Origin: Tepidanaerobacter sp. EBM-38
GTDB lineage: Bacteria > Bacillota > Thermosediminibacteria > Thermosediminibacterales > Tepidanaerobacteraceae
DNA: 64,000 nucleotides
NCBI GenBank assembly: GCA_001896545.1
Contig: MPOT01000029.1
Coordinates: 1 to 64,000, forward strand
Direction: 5' to 3'
Shown: in pieces, positions 1 through 8,914 of the stretch
Layout: the number at the start of each line of letters is the position of its first letter
Numbering within the stretch: the first letter of the stretch is position 1
Notes under the pieces: model-generated
Databases searched by the model: none
The model's input: only the letters and a program-made list of their open reading frames with translations
Told to the model about the DNA's origin: nothing
Translations under genes and position numbers: made by a program

Positions 1-141
1 AAAAGATAATTTGAGCTGCCGTTAGACCTTCTAAAAGAGGTTTTGAGTAATTCCCTTTAATGATATTGCGACAAATAGCCAATTTCACCTTTTTTGTGCA
101 ATAGATAAAATGATTTTTCAAATTAAGGAAAGGAGCGGGCA

Positions 142-1725
142 ATGCAGAAAAGAATTCAGGAAAAAGCACCCAAAGTTGATTACCGACTTTTATATAAAAA
201 ACAAATATTGGACTATCTAGAATCTTTAAAGGATACGGAGCAAACAATATGGCAAATGGATGAATCCATGAAAAGACTTTTCCGCATTGGGGAACAGGTA
301 ATACCCGTTTGCTTGGCCAAACTCAGGGAAAATGACGAGGAAATTGCCCCCATTGTTTGCTATGCATTGGAATTTGCCAATGACTACAGTGTAGTCGAAC
401 CTTTGATGGATATATTAATAATGCCTAGTGTTTCCGACCGTATAAAAGCTCGGATATTGGCAGTGTTGACTCATTATGGAATAGATGCCAGTGAGCTTCC
501 GCTTGAAATAATAATGGAAGATTTTGATAAGATGGCATCTGATTCAATGGCTGAAATGCTTGAGGATATTGAAAGTGATCCTTTTTTAATACCTTACATA
601 CTCGATGATTTGGATGAATTTTCCTTAGAAATGAAACTTGCTTATATAAAAGATTTGGGAGCACAGAAAGATGAAAGGGCAATCCCTCTTTTGGAAATCA
701 TAGCATCAGTTGACGATTATCCGGTGGCCCATGAAGCTATAAAAGCTTTAGGCCAGATAAAATCAGGCAAAGCGCTGTATGTCTTATATAAATTGGCAAC
801 TAAATCTGCTGAGGAAGATATACAAAGGATAGCACATCGTGAATCTCAAAGGTTGAAATTTAACGGCATATCTATGGAATTTTTTGAGCCTTGGGAAAAT
901 CTTCAGAACCCAACAAAGGTATTTATTTCTTCCATAGATGGTATAGGAAGCCGTGTGTTGTGGCTAGCCTGGAAAAACCCTTTTAAGAGTCGAAAGTTAA
1001 GCTTTATGAATTTGCTTATAAGCACTGATATGGGTGTTAGGGACTGTTGGGGAGTTTCAAATATAACGACTCGAGAATTTAATTCTTCGGTGAAAGATTT
1101 TTCAAGGACAACAGTCGTAACAAAATGTGATTTGGATTACGCAATTACATTATTAGGTGACGCACTATTTTTCAATAAAACAAAAGATTATCCTATTCCA
1201 TATCAATTTTATTTTTGGAAACATCTACTGGAGCAAAATTGCCGCATAAATTGCGAGCCTTACTATCCGAAATTTACAGGCTATGATTTGGAATCAATTG
1301 AAAACGACCAAGAATGTTTTAAAAGTACTTTTGACTTATTTAATCATAGCTTTTTTAATGACTGGTTTATAGCACACCCCCGAGTTTATGATTATGCTGA
1401 AGAAAACAAGTCTAGAAAAGGATATTTAATAAAAAAAATGACATACCAAAAAGCGGAAAAGCTTTTTGCAAGATTTACCGAAGAGCTCATTGAACCTAAT
1501 GCAGATAAGGTAAAAAGGATGTTGGAACTGTCCGCGGATTTTTTAGACAAAGCCGGTCAAACAGAAATAGCAAAAACCACCCTTTGCGCTTTTTTGCATA
1601 TGGATATCAAGCCATTGTATCATCATCCTTTTATTCAGAGGATGATAGTTGAAAGTATAAAAGTAGCTTTAAATAACATGAAGAATGGCTTTGACATGCG
1701 ATTTAATCCCAGCGACTTTGAATAG
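142..1725 (+). CDS. HEAT-repeat-like protein of unknown function
   Basis: This 527-residue soluble protein has no signal peptide. Its first 240 residues are helical repeats of HEAT/PBS-lyase type, for example [40 protein letters not shown] at about residues 180-225, a form usually used for protein-protein contacts. The second half (about 250-527) is rich in aromatic residues and I recognise no domain there. The ATG start follows a good AAGGAAAGGAGC ribosome binding site. Only 32 bp separate it from metK with no terminator between, so the two are probably cotranscribed. That does not reveal a role, since metK neighbours vary. The call to a repeat family is from sequence texture; the biochemical function is unknown. 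Confidence 0.6.
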   Translation: MQKRIQEKAPKVDYRLLYKKQILDYLESLKDTEQTIWQMDESMKRLFRIGEQVIPVCLAKLRENDEEIAPIVCYALEFANDYSVVEPLMDILIMPSVSDRIKARILAVLTHYGIDASELPLEIIMEDFDKMASDSMAEMLEDIESDPFLIPYILDDLDEFSLEMKLAYIKDLGAQKDERAIPLLEIIASVDDYPVAHEAIKALGQIKSGKALYVLYKLATKSAEEDIQRIAHRESQRLKFNGISMEFFEPWENLQNPTKVFISSIDGIGSRVLWLAWKNPFKSRKLSFMNLLISTDMGVRDCWGVSNITTREFNSSVKDFSRTTVVTKCDLDYAITLLGDALFFNKTKDYPIPYQFYFWKHLLEQNCRINCEPYYPKFTGYDLESIENDQECFKSTFDLFNHSFFNDWFIAHPRVYDYAEENKSRKGYLIKKMTYQKAEKLFARFTEELIEPNADKVKRMLELSADFLDKAGQTEIAKTTLCAFLHMDIKPLYHHPFIQRMIVESIKVALNNMKNGFDMRFNPSDFE

Positions 1726-1757
1726 TCAAGAGCCTGAAACAAAAAAGGAGGTACAAA

Positions 1758-2954
1758 ATGGGGAAAAACTTTTTATTTACTTCAGAATCAGTAACTGAAG
1801 GACATCCTGACAAAATATGTGATCAAGTAGCTGATGCTATTCTTGACTCGATTTTAAGTAAAGATCCTTTGGCGAGAGTTGCGTGCGAAGTGGCTGTTAC
1901 CACAGGTTTGGTACTGGTTATGGGAGAAATTACAACTGATTGTTATGTGGATATTCCTAGCGTTACTCGAGAAACCGTAAAGCAAATAGGATACACTCGG
2001 GCTAAATTTGGCTTTGACTGTGACACATGTGCAGTAATTACCAGTATAAATGAGCAATCACCTGACATTGCTATGGGAGTTAACTGCGCATATGAAGCAC
2101 GGCAAAGCATGGACAATGCTGATGAATTTGATAAGATTGGTGCCGGCGATCAAGGCATGATGTTCGGGTATGCCGTAAATGAAACTTCTGAACTAATGCC
2201 TATGCCTATTTCGCTTGCTCATAAGTTGGCAAGAAGGCTTGCTGATGTCAGAAAAAATGATGTACTTCCGTTTTTAAGACCTGATGGGAAGACACAGGTC
2301 ACGGTGCAGTATGAAGATTCAAAACCTGTAAGGATTGATAAGATTGTGGTTTCTGCTCAGCATAGCTCTTCGGTGGAACTTTTGACTTTAAAAGAAGGCA
2401 TTATAGAAGAAGTCATCAAAAAAATAATTCCGGCACATTTAATGGATAAAAAAACACAAATTTATGTTAACCCCACAGGCCGCTTTGTTGTCGGCGGACC
2501 CCACGGCGATTCGGGCTTGACAGGTCGCAAAATCATAGTTGACACATATGGTGGTTACGGGCGCCATGGTGGAGGCTCGTTTTCAGGTAAAGATCCTACG
2601 AAAGTCGATCGTTCCGCATCTTATGCAGCTCGCTATGTGGCGAAAAATATTGTTGCAGCAGGCCTTGCTTCCAAATGTGAGCTTCAGCTTGCGTATGCCA
2701 TAGGTGTGTCAAGACCGGTTTCGGTAATGATTGATACATTTGGTACGGGAATTTTGCCTGATGAAGAAATTGAAAAGTTAGTAATAAATAATTTTGATCT
2801 TCGCCCTGGTGCCATTATAAGGGATTTAGATCTTAGAAGACCGATATACAGACAGATAGCTTCTTATGGGCATTTTGGGCGGGACGAGCTAGACCTACCT
2901 TGGGAGAAAGTAGATAAAGCAGAAATATTAAAAAAACAAGCCGGCAGCCTTTAG
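1758..2954 (+). CDS. metK: S-adenosylmethionine synthetase
   Basis: MetK makes S-adenosylmethionine from ATP and methionine in the cytosol, supplying methyl groups for nearly all methylations. The 398-residue length is normal. Family landmarks are visible: [13 protein letters not shown] at the N-terminus (ATP and Mg binding), [12 protein letters not shown] near residue 130, and [21 protein letters not shown] followed by [17 protein letters not shown] near 250-290. The ATG is preceded by AAAGGAGGT. There is no room for a SAM riboswitch or S-box between it and the upstream gene (32 bp), so any SAM control would have to lie outside the window or upstream of the HEAT-repeat gene. An intrinsic terminator overlaps the stop codon. 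Confidence 0.98.
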   Translation: MGKNFLFTSESVTEGHPDKICDQVADAILDSILSKDPLARVACEVAVTTGLVLVMGEITTDCYVDIPSVTRETVKQIGYTRAKFGFDCDTCAVITSINEQSPDIAMGVNCAYEARQSMDNADEFDKIGAGDQGMMFGYAVNETSELMPMPISLAHKLARRLADVRKNDVLPFLRPDGKTQVTVQYEDSKPVRIDKIVVSAQHSSSVELLTLKEGIIEEVIKKIIPAHLMDKKTQIYVNPTGRFVVGGPHGDSGLTGRKIIVDTYGGYGRHGGGSFSGKDPTKVDRSASYAARYVAKNIVAAGLASKCELQLAYAIGVSRPVSVMIDTFGTGILPDEEIEKLVINNFDLRPGAIIRDLDLRRPIYRQIASYGHFGRDELDLPWEKVDKAEILKKQAGSL

Positions 2955-2968
2955 TAGGCTGCTTTTTT
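2944..2968 (+). terminator. Intrinsic terminator of metK
   Basis: GCAGCCT and AGGCTGC form a 7-bp stem with loop TTAGT and are followed by six T. The 5' arm is made of the last metK codons and the stop TAG (2952-2954) lies in the loop, so coding sequence and terminator overlap. Confidence 0.85.
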
Positions 2969-3121
2969 ACTTGTTTTTGTCAATAACTGTAGACGCAGAT
3001 AAAAAGGCAAAATATGACAAACCACGATTTGCATGTCAAAAGAAGGGATATCCTAGATTTTCATCGAATATAATATCTGATATATTGTGATATTTGGTAC
3101 AAAAATAAATGGGGGTTTATT

Positions 3122-4276
3122 ATGAATAAAGCCCATATGAATATAGAATATCTAAATGAAGTGATAAATTCTACTATTGATGCAATTGAAAAAGGACAAA
3201 AAGAGATTTTTAACATTTTTGAGTATGCAAAACAAGAATGCGAACGCATGGAAAGGGAGCTTGAAGACTTAAAAGCTCAAGTTAAAGATAGAATAAAAGA
3301 GGTTGATAACTTAGTTAAGCTTGAAAAAGCAGCTAAATTTAAGTTAATGACAGTAAGCCGGGACTTTGAAAAACACTCGGAGGAAGATATAAAAGCTGCT
3401 TATGAGGAAACTAAGGATATACAGATAAAACTTTCTATTGAGCGTCAAAAAGAAATTCAGCTTAGAGAAAAACGAGATGACCTTGAGCGGAATCTAAGAA
3501 GTATGCTTAATATATTAAACCAATCAGATCATTTGACAATGCAGTTGGGGGTTGCTTTAGGCTTTTTAAAAGGTGATCTTAAAGACATGTCGGGCCATAT
3601 TTCGGATATCAATGAGAGACGCAACCTCGCAGCTAGAATCATAAAGGCTCAGGAAGAAGAACGACAGCGCGTGGCACGGGATATTCATGATGGGCCGGCT
3701 CAGACATTGGCTAATATAGTCATCCAAACCGAGATTTGTGAAAGGCTTATAGATAGAGATTTGAATGAAGCTAAAAAAGAGTTGAACGAACTAAAAGAAA
3801 TTGTTCGCTCGTCCTTGCAAGAATTAAGGAAAATTATATTTAATTTAAGGCCATCATCTTTAGATAATCTTGGCCTGCAAGCAGTAACAAAACGTTATTG
3901 TGAGGAATTTCAGGAAGAAACCGGTATAAGGACGGAGTTTCGATTTTTTGGGGATAAAACGAGACTTGATTCTGAAATCGAAGTGACGATTTTTAGGTTA
4001 ATTCAGGAAGCCCTTACAAATGTGAAAAAACATTCAAAAGCAAAAAACTGTATTGTGAAACTAGAGTTTGGTGATGGTAAAGCAAATTTAGTTATAGCTG
4101 ATGACGGGGTAGGTTTTGAAGTATGTGCAAAAGATAGTAACGACTCTGAACAACATTTTGGTATTATGACAATAAAAGAGAGGGTTGCCCTTGTTGATGG
4201 CTCTTTTAATATTGAATCTGAACGGGGTCAAGGTACAAAATTATTTGCAACTATTCCTTTTACTAACGGACTTTAA
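3122..4276 (+). CDS. DegS-like cytoplasmic sensor histidine kinase
   Basis: This 384-residue protein has no membrane segment. Residues 1-180 form the long coiled-coil sensor domain typical of DegS (the ERMERELEDL and HSEEDIKAAYEE stretches). Next comes a HisKA_3 dimerisation box, EEERQRVARDIHDGPAQ, with the phospho-acceptor His at residue 189, the same number as in Bacillus subtilis DegS. The HATPase domain follows with N box RLIQEALTNVKKHS and G box DDGVGF. It autophosphorylates and passes phosphate to the response regulator 14 bp downstream. Domain order, His position and gene pairing all argue for a DegS orthologue. What it senses cannot be read from sequence, and regulons differ from Bacillus in anaerobes. 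Confidence 0.9.
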   Translation: MNKAHMNIEYLNEVINSTIDAIEKGQKEIFNIFEYAKQECERMERELEDLKAQVKDRIKEVDNLVKLEKAAKFKLMTVSRDFEKHSEEDIKAAYEETKDIQIKLSIERQKEIQLREKRDDLERNLRSMLNILNQSDHLTMQLGVALGFLKGDLKDMSGHISDINERRNLAARIIKAQEEERQRVARDIHDGPAQTLANIVIQTEICERLIDRDLNEAKKELNELKEIVRSSLQELRKIIFNLRPSSLDNLGLQAVTKRYCEEFQEETGIRTEFRFFGDKTRLDSEIEVTIFRLIQEALTNVKKHSKAKNCIVKLEFGDGKANLVIADDGVGFEVCAKDSNDSEQHFGIMTIKERVALVDGSFNIESERGQGTKLFATIPFTNGL

Positions 4277-4290
4277 AGGAGGATTTAGTT

Positions 4291-4938
4291 TTGGAAAAAA
4301 TTACTGTAGTGCTGGCAGATGACCATGTACTGATGCGAAAAGGCCTTAGGAAAATTTTAGAGATGGAAGAGGATATTGAAGTAATAGATGAGGCTTCTGA
4401 TGGAATTGAAGCCATCGAGAAGGTTATTGATAAAAAACCTCAAGTTCTTCTCCTAGATATAAATATGCCAAAGTTAAATGGTATTGAAGTGACAAAATCT
4501 CTAAGAGAGAAGGATGTCGATTCACAAATAGTGATTCTAACGATATATGATGACAGGGAATACCTTTTGGAATTATTAAAGCTTGGAATATCCGGCTATG
4601 TGCTGAAAGACATAGAACCCCAGGGTCTAATTGAAGCAGTGCGAAGCGCAAGCCGTGGTGAAACATACATACAGCCCAATTTAACGCGAGCACTGGTGGC
4701 TGAATATAATCGGCTAACACAGCCTGTATCAAATAATGATGTAAGAAAAAACCTTACGGCTAGGGAAAAAGAAGTTTTGGCGGATATAGCCAAAGGTATG
4801 AGCAACAGAGAAATATCTATCAACCTGGGTATAAGCGAGAAAACTGTAAAAAACCATGTAAGCAGTATACTGCGCAAGCTTGACTTGATGGATCGAACAC
4901 AAGCAGCGGTTTTTGCTATCAAAAATAGGATTGTTTAG
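4291..4938 (+). CDS. DegU-like NarL/LuxR-family response regulator
   Basis: The 215-residue protein has a receiver domain (residues 4-120) with acidic pocket DD at 10-11, phospho-acceptor Asp56 in LLLDINMPKLNG and the switch Lys in YVLKD. A C-terminal LuxR-type helix-turn-helix follows (about 150-212: LTAREKEVLADIAKG, ISEKTVKNHVSSILRKL). It is the partner of the DegS-like kinase just upstream. The start is TTG, eight bases after AAAGGAGG. Phosphorylated regulators of this group bind promoters as dimers. Likely targets in Clostridia (exoenzymes, motility, stress) are inference only. Confidence 0.92.
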   Translation: MEKITVVLADDHVLMRKGLRKILEMEEDIEVIDEASDGIEAIEKVIDKKPQVLLLDINMPKLNGIEVTKSLREKDVDSQIVILTIYDDREYLLELLKLGISGYVLKDIEPQGLIEAVRSASRGETYIQPNLTRALVAEYNRLTQPVSNNDVRKNLTAREKEVLADIAKGMSNREISINLGISEKTVKNHVSSILRKLDLMDRTQAAVFAIKNRIV

Positions 4939-5154
4939 CTAAGATGTATATTTATTTTCTTAAAAGCAATACGACTACACTTCACGTAAAGTGTAAAAAA
5001 ATGTCATAATAGGTCTAAAATACTAGTAAAATAGGACAAGTGGAATATACCAAATTTTACTAGTTTAGTATATAATAAAATTTAAGAAAGCCCTATTTCT
5101 TCTTAAATGATTTACCCCTTAGTTCTTTTTTAAGCCCCCCTTTCTTTCGTGGTT
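4939..5154 (+). other. Structured intergenic stretch with two inverted repeats
   Basis: No gene is visible between the DegU-like gene and the diguanylate cyclase. Two clear hairpins occur: ACTAGTAAAAT (5022-5032) with ATTTTACTAGT (5054-5064), and ATTTAAGAA (5080-5088) with TTCTTAAAT (5100-5108). A TATAAT box lies at 5071-5076 between them. A pyrimidine-rich stretch follows (about 5110-5148), leading into the intrinsic terminator at 5155. I do not recognise a known riboswitch, and c-di-GMP-I consensus features are absent. It could be a leader or attenuator, a small RNA, or simply an operator plus terminator. Confidence 0.45.
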
Positions 5155-5184
5155 AAGACCCTGGAAGTAAGGGTCTTTTTTTTA
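5155..5184 (+). terminator. Intrinsic terminator upstream of the diguanylate cyclase
   Basis: AAGACCCT (5155-5162), loop GGAAGTA, AGGGTCTT (5170-5177), then a run of T. It lies 217 bp after the degU-like stop and 97 bp before the next start, so it may end the degSU transcript or act as an attenuator in the next gene's leader. Confidence 0.85.
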
Positions 5185-5280
5185 TTTCTTGATATAAAAG
5201 GAAATATCGTTTTTATGTAGAATAATATACAGAATATATAAATATTATATAAAAGTTAATATTATTTGGGGGCTTAACTG

Positions 5281-6984
5281 ATGTCACCACATAAAAAGTA
5301 CGCATATCTCATAGGGGCTTTGGGTTTTGCGTTTTTAGGGGTGTTAGTTGTTGTATTCGGTTTTGAGGAAAATCCAAACATAAGTTACATAATATTTTTG
5401 CTATTTATGACTATATCGGAGCTGCAAACTGTGCAGGTAGATAGTAGTTATTTAAGTGCTGGATTTGGCTTTTTATATTCTGCGGCATTTATTTTTGGTC
5501 CTGCATCAGCAGCTGTGATGAAGGTTTTAAGCGTATTAATCTGTCAAATATATTATAAAGTGAAAAATTGCTTAGACGACAGCGTGGAGAAAACCGTATT
5601 CAATGTGGGCCAGTATATGATAAGTTTTTTCTGTGCTACACAGTTATATTCATTAAACAAAAAGAGTTTTATAAATAATAATCTTACATATGAGATAGTT
5701 GTGCAGGGCTTGCCCATAACGATTTATTTTTTACTTAACAATCTATTGGTAGAATATTACATAGTTTTAAAGCAGCAGAGACCAATACCTAAGCGGATTT
5801 CAAAGTCTGTACTAATGGATTTTTCGACATATCTGATAGCAGTACCTGCCGGGATATCAATAGTAAGTATATATAATAAACACGATTTTTTCGAAACTGT
5901 GCTAGTCTTGGTTATTTATCTGGCTGTAGTTTATGTATATATTTTGTATCATAATCTAATCAAGACAAACTGTGAACTGACTGCTCTTTATGATATGGTT
6001 ACGAGTATTGCATCGACTCTTGATATTGAGATGGTGATGGATATAGTGCTTAGTTATGCCCAGAGCATAGCACCTTGGGATACGATATGCTTATATGTAT
6101 ATCAGAACGGATATTTAGTACCGGCTATTTATGAAGGCTTTGAAAATGAAACATTTAAATATCATAAATTAAAACCTGATGAACAAATATTTGGATACAA
6201 TATTTTTACGCGTAAAGGAGAAATAATTAACAACTGTCATAAGAAGAGCACAGACTTAAAAGATATATCAATTGGCCCGGATGGCATAAAATCCATATTA
6301 GCAGTGCCTCTTACAACAAATAAAAAGCTCATAGGCGGTATTGTGCTTACCAGCAAAAAAAATAATATCTATACCAAAAAACATTTAACACTGATGAATA
6401 TCCTGGCAAGCCAAGCTGCCGTTGCATTGACAAATGCACAGCTTTTTGATGAAACTTCCCAAATGGCAATTACTGACGGACTTACCGGTTTATATAATCA
6501 TACCTATATATACTCGGAGATGGAACGGCAAATGAGAGGTATAAACAATGCCGGCGGTATTTTTAGTCTTATTATCATCGATGTAGATCATTTTAAAACA
6601 TATAATGACATGTATGGCCATATTGTAGGAGATATCATATTAAAGAATTTAGCCGATGTTTTAAAGAAAAATGTAAGGGATAAGGATATTATAGGCAGAT
6701 ATGGAGGCGAAGAATTTGCTATAATATTACCGGGCATTCCGCCGCTTGAAGCAATGATTATTGCAGAGCGCATGCGAAAAATTGTTGAAAAAACTGCGCT
6801 GGCTACAGTAGAAAATGAAAATATATATATTACTATAAGTGCCGGTATTGCGGCATATCCGACTAATGCAGCTTCGGTAGAAGACTTGGTTGACAAGGCC
6901 GACCAAGCCATGCTTTTTGGAGCTAAAAAAGAAGGCCGAAACAGGGTTGTAATATTTCGGCAGAATATAAGTATGGAAACTTAA
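5281..6984 (+). CDS. Membrane GAF-GGDEF diguanylate cyclase
   Basis: This 567-residue protein makes cyclic di-GMP from two GTP. Residues 1-225 hold about seven to eight hydrophobic segments, a membrane sensor module without a large outside domain. A GAF-like domain follows (about 240-395), then a GGDEF domain (about 400-560). The active-site loop is GGEEF at 475-479, and the product-inhibition I-site RDKD is at 466-469, exactly five residues upstream, so the enzyme is predicted to be active and feedback-inhibited. The conserved DHFKTYND segment is also present. The ribosome binding site is only GGGGGC, suggesting modest translation. It converges on the GH18 gene, sharing the bases TTAA at the two stop codons. 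The sensed signal is unknown. Confidence 0.92.
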   Translation: MSPHKKYAYLIGALGFAFLGVLVVVFGFEENPNISYIIFLLFMTISELQTVQVDSSYLSAGFGFLYSAAFIFGPASAAVMKVLSVLICQIYYKVKNCLDDSVEKTVFNVGQYMISFFCATQLYSLNKKSFINNNLTYEIVVQGLPITIYFLLNNLLVEYYIVLKQQRPIPKRISKSVLMDFSTYLIAVPAGISIVSIYNKHDFFETVLVLVIYLAVVYVYILYHNLIKTNCELTALYDMVTSIASTLDIEMVMDIVLSYAQSIAPWDTICLYVYQNGYLVPAIYEGFENETFKYHKLKPDEQIFGYNIFTRKGEIINNCHKKSTDLKDISIGPDGIKSILAVPLTTNKKLIGGIVLTSKKNNIYTKKHLTLMNILASQAAVALTNAQLFDETSQMAITDGLTGLYNHTYIYSEMERQMRGINNAGGIFSLIIIDVDHFKTYNDMYGHIVGDIILKNLADVLKKNVRDKDIIGRYGGEEFAIILPGIPPLEAMIIAERMRKIVEKTALATVENENIYITISAGIAAYPTNAASVEDLVDKADQAMLFGAKKEGRNRVVIFRQNISMET

Positions 6985-8678
6985 ATTTTTGATGGTAATT
7001 TTAAGCTGCTATAAAGCACATCCCAAATCTCTGGTTCTTCAAACCCCTTTCTCCACGCTGCGGCTCCTGCAAGGCCGTATTTTTCTATAAGAGCAGCTTT
7101 TAGCTTAATGGATTTTTCATCTTCCAGCCATATTTTAAAAACCGAATCTCCTTTTTTGTAGTAGGCAAAATTTTGTCCGGCTTTTTCATCCCAACTAATT
7201 TTAGCCTCATTTTTTTCGAGTATTTCTTTTACTTGAGCCATGGAAAGAGCTGTAGATTTAACTGTTGTGTTGCCACCATCATCAGATACTTCCTCCCACT
7301 GGCGTGTATAAAAAGGTAAACCCAGTATAACCTTTTCCGGAGGCACATCTTCTAAAAGAGTTGCAATACCCTTTTCAACCCAGCCTATGGAGGCGACAGA
7401 ACCGCTGATAGGGCTTGTTGCCCAATGCTCATCATATGCCATTAAAATTACATAATCCACGACTTTACCCAATTCCTTCCTGTCATAGCACATGGACCAA
7501 TTGGGACTTGTAGATTTGACAGTAACGTCCATAGATACGACAATACCCGCTTCATGAAGGATAGGGACAAGTTCACGAACAAATTGGACCAAAAGTCCTT
7601 TGTCTTCAAGATATACATTTTCAAAATCAAGGTTAATGCCATCTAGACGGAAAAGTTCAGCATACATCAGAATTTGCCGGATAATCTTATCGCGAGTTTC
7701 AGAACTTGATAAAAATTCATGGGTAATATCCGGGTCGAAGTTATTATTTATAAGTGGCCAAACTGCCAGATTATTTTTATGTGCCCATTCTATATAAGCA
7801 ATGTCAGCCTTGCTATCAATGGTTCCTTGACCATCGATAATTGAAAACCAGGTGGGAGATATTATATCAAGGCCTAATGGAACAGATTCCATACTCTTAT
7901 CAGGTGTAACTTTGTAAATATAGTCCCATACCATGTTGAGCCTACCTCTACCGGGGCTATATCGCCGATAATCAGGTTTACGCTCGGTCATTTCCGGCAT
8001 TTCAGATACCTCCAGATGATTTTTTAGGATGTAACCAATTAAGCCGTCTTCAGTTCTGACTTGAAACCACCCGTCTTCGAGAGAATATACGGTGAGATTA
8101 TCGGATTTTTTAATTTTAGCTACACTTGCAGAAAGCCATGTAGGCGAAAGTTTCATAATAGTTTCATCAGATATTATTTTACCTATCTTATGGGTATTAA
8201 GGTTTTTATCAATAATTACGCGGTTTTTATCTTGAATTACTTTAACTTTTATGCCATACAAATCCTCTAAAAGCCGAATGGGTATGTATGGCTGTTGTTG
8301 AGCTGCCAGGATTTTTGCAGGCAAGGATATTTCTGTGGGCTTTGTATTTATCATTGCGGTTAGACTTTCTGTTGCGAGGCGAACGGTTTTATCAAGTGTT
8401 GTAATAGTAACTTTACTTTCCGCTAAGTCCCAGAATATATAAGGGTCTAGATACTCTTTTATAATATTATATGATAAAAGCACATGATTGTTCTCGATTA
8501 TGAAGGGAGTTTCTTCTGACAATACCATGTTTTCAATAACCAATATCGGCTTATTATCCGGCAGCGGTGAAACTGTATAAATATCTGTAAAACAGAAGAT
8601 GCAGAAAAACAGTAACATCATTAAAAAAAGAGCGACAAAAGCAATTGAGTTTGATTGGGTAGCAGGTTTTACGCTCAT
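6981..8678 (-). CDS. GH18 family cell-wall/spore hydrolase with Cu-amine-oxidase-like and SH3 domains
   Basis: A single N-terminal membrane anchor (about residues 10-30) directs this 565-residue protein outside the cell. About 45-165 resembles the copper amine oxidase N-terminal-like domain common in Clostridia surface proteins (PYIPIRLLEDLYGIKVK). A bacterial SH3 domain follows (about 170-235), then a GH18 barrel (250-560). The GH18 catalytic motif is DGINLDFE with Glu353 as acid/base. Proteins of this YaaH/YdhD-like group act on peptidoglycan in spore coats or vegetative walls, probably cutting N-acetylglucosaminyl bonds. The ATG follows CGGAGG. Chitinase activity is possible but less likely given the SH3 domain. 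Confidence 0.88.
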   Translation of the reverse strand: MSVKPATQSNSIAFVALFLMMLLFFCIFCFTDIYTVSPLPDNKPILVIENMVLSEETPFIIENNHVLLSYNIIKEYLDPYIFWDLAESKVTITTLDKTVRLATESLTAMINTKPTEISLPAKILAAQQQPYIPIRLLEDLYGIKVKVIQDKNRVIIDKNLNTHKIGKIISDETIMKLSPTWLSASVAKIKKSDNLTVYSLEDGWFQVRTEDGLIGYILKNHLEVSEMPEMTERKPDYRRYSPGRGRLNMVWDYIYKVTPDKSMESVPLGLDIISPTWFSIIDGQGTIDSKADIAYIEWAHKNNLAVWPLINNNFDPDITHEFLSSSETRDKIIRQILMYAELFRLDGINLDFENVYLEDKGLLVQFVRELVPILHEAGIVVSMDVTVKSTSPNWSMCYDRKELGKVVDYVILMAYDEHWATSPISGSVASIGWVEKGIATLLEDVPPEKVILGLPFYTRQWEEVSDDGGNTTVKSTALSMAQVKEILEKNEAKISWDEKAGQNFAYYKKGDSVFKIWLEDEKSIKLKAALIEKYGLAGAAAWRKGFEEPEIWDVLYSSLKLPSKI

Positions 8679-8820
8679 TATTTCCTCCGTGATAAAAATA
8701 ATTTATTTGACAATTAAAGAATAATTAATTGATATAATTCGACAAAAAACTTTCAGTTCCTCTATTTTTGATGGACTTAAAATATGCCAATAACTTCTCG
8801 AACACTAGAAAGTTAGGCAG

Positions 8821-8849
8821 TTGCACGTATATTCAAAAAATGTTAGAAT
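8821..8849 (+). promoter_or_regulatory. Sigma-A-type promoter for recD2
   Basis: TTGCAC (8821-8826), a 17-bp spacer, then TAGAAT (8844-8849), 66 bp before the recD2 start. The match to the vegetative consensus is good; activity is inferred. Confidence 0.65.
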
Positions 8850-8914
8850 AAACCGAACAGGTCTATTATTACAAGGCTAAAACTGTGTTTTAGTACATCA
8901 ATGGAGTGCTTTAT

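Noticed and set aside
1726-1757. SAM riboswitch before metK
   Set aside because: Only 32 bp separate the genes; there is no space for an S-box aptamer.
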